A stretch of 35,511 bases of DNA from assembly GCA_000994805.1 (NCBI GenBank), contig LCEQ01000006.1:1-35511 (forward strand), written 5' to 3'. Positions 34,746-35,511 of this stretch are shown here, in pieces. The number at the start of each line of letters is the position of its first letter. Position 1 is the stretch's first letter. The translations under genes and the position numbers were made by a program. The stretch is from Candidatus Azambacteria bacterium GW2011_GWA2_42_9. GTDB lineage: Bacteria; Patescibacteriota; Minisyncoccia; UBA10092. Under the pieces are notes generated by a model. It saw only the letters and a list, made by a program, of their open reading frames with translations. It did no database searches and was not told the DNA's origin.

Positions 34746-34841
34746 TGATGAAGCTAATACAAAATAAAATTCCTTAGCCCCATTCGCCTTCGGCGAACGG
34801 CTCGCCCCCACCTAGAATTTTATTTTGTATTAGCTTCATCA
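34746..34841. repeat. 27-bp inverted repeat with inner hairpin between scpB and the carboxypeptidase gene
   Basis: GATGAAGCTAATACAAAATAAAATTC (34747-34772) is the exact complement of 34815-34840, plus one more pair; spacer contains CCATTCGCC-ttc-GGCGAACGG. Confidence 0.85.
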
Positions 34842-35341
34842 CGCAAATTCATATAATTTGGTAAATCTTCTAATTTATTTAAACCCAGATGTTTTAAAAA
34901 ATCAAAGGTAATATTATAAATGTAAGATCGGCCATCTTCGGGATTATTATATTTCCCTATAAGCCCCCTGATTGCCAAACTCTGCAAAATGAAACTGCAG
35001 TTAACGCCGCGCAAATTTTCAATTTGCGCGCGGCTTATTGGCCCGCGATACGAGATAATTGCGAGTGTTTCCAAAGCTGCTGGCGATAAGTCCTCTTCAA
35101 AATCGCTTTTTATAAGTTTTTTTACCGGTTCAACCGAATAAGGCGAAGCAACCAGTTGGACTTTACCGTCAAAAAACACAAGGCGCAGTCCTCTTTCATT
35201 TTTTTCATAGTCGTCCACCAACTCCTTTAATGAGCCGTTGATTTCTATTTCGCCGGTTTCTAAGATCTCGGCCAGCTTTTTTACGGTAACGGGATGGCCG
35301 GCCGTAAATAATAAACTTTCTAAAAGCGATTTATAATTCAT
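34820..35341 (-). CDS. scpB: Segregation and condensation protein B
   Basis: 'LLESLLFTAGHPVTVKKLAEIL', 'LSPAALETLAIISYRGPISRAQIENLRGVNCSFILQSLAIRGLI'. Confidence 0.93.
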   Translation of the reverse strand: MNYKSLLESLLFTAGHPVTVKKLAEILETGEIEINGSLKELVDDYEKNERGLRLVFFDGKVQLVASPYSVEPVKKLIKSDFEEDLSPAALETLAIISYRGPISRAQIENLRGVNCSFILQSLAIRGLIGKYNNPEDGRSYIYNITFDFLKHLGLNKLEDLPNYMNLRDEANTK

Positions 35342-35511
35342 GTAAGTTTTTTAATCTTAATGTCTCCAAACAAATAATCTTGCGACGCTTCCAGAATCCG
35401 GCTCCTCATCAGCATCAGCATTGCCAAAAACGTCAGTATAACATCAATCTTTTCCTTCACCGAACCAGAAATCTCAGAAAATGACGCTTCAACCGCTATG
35501 CTTATCCTGTC
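35338..35511 (-). CDS. scpA: Segregation and condensation protein A (C-terminal part, truncated by window edge)
   Basis: Reverse translation: DRISIAVEASFSEISGSVKEKIDVILTFLAMLMLMRSRILEASQDYLFGDIKIKKLT*; ATGA overlap with scpB. Confidence 0.8.
   Translation of the reverse strand, partial: DRISIAVEASFSEISGSVKEKIDVILTFLAMLMLMRSRILEASQDYLFGDIKIKKLT

Noticed and set aside
1-35511. CRISPR array or cas genes
   Set aside because: No regularly spaced direct repeats and no Cas-like proteins seen in either strand's ORFs.
1-35511. Alternative genetic code (TGA recoded as Gly/Trp)
   Set aside because: Well-defined genes (e.g. S41 peptidase, sod, scpA) terminate at TGA in the expected positions, consistent with the standard bacterial code.

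Overview
The window looks like chromosomal sequence from a Patescibacteria/CPR (probably Parcubacteria-like) bacterium using the standard code. This placement is inferred from gene content and protein style; no search was run. Housekeeping genes include dnaX, rlmE, fmt, def, rplI (L9), rpmA (L27), gltX, sod, scpA/scpB, and a cell-wall/division block on the minus strand: scpA-scpB, D,D-carboxypeptidase, mraY, D-aminoacylase-like, ftsW, murG, gltX, M23 peptidase. Other recognisable genes are a VirD4/TraG-like ATPase, GtrA, GT39-like membrane glycosyltransferases, a trypsin-like protease, an M29 aminopeptidase, a DEAD-box helicase, a GH18-like protein, a patatin and an S41 protease. Most interesting: (1) a GC-rich intergenic stretch at about 20.48-20.95 kb with a near-consensus promoter and several long perfect stems, a candidate large structured ncRNA; (2) directly upstream, a roughly 0.3 kb unit with a GIY-YIG ORF bounded by 20-bp inverted repeats and a 9-bp direct repeat, resembling a mobile element with target-site duplication; (3) a decaying accessory region at about 11.1-14.5 kb after tRNA-Gln, with an unknown three-gene cassette, a nonsense-interrupted HAD gene and duplicated/frameshifted SGNH hydrolase sequence; (4) palindromes within coding sequence, and a 26-27 bp inverted duplication of the scpB 3' end; (5) structurally aberrant adjacent tRNA-Met and tRNA-Leu; (6) a DnaX lacking its zinc module and a D-aminoacylase-like protein lacking its HxH motif.
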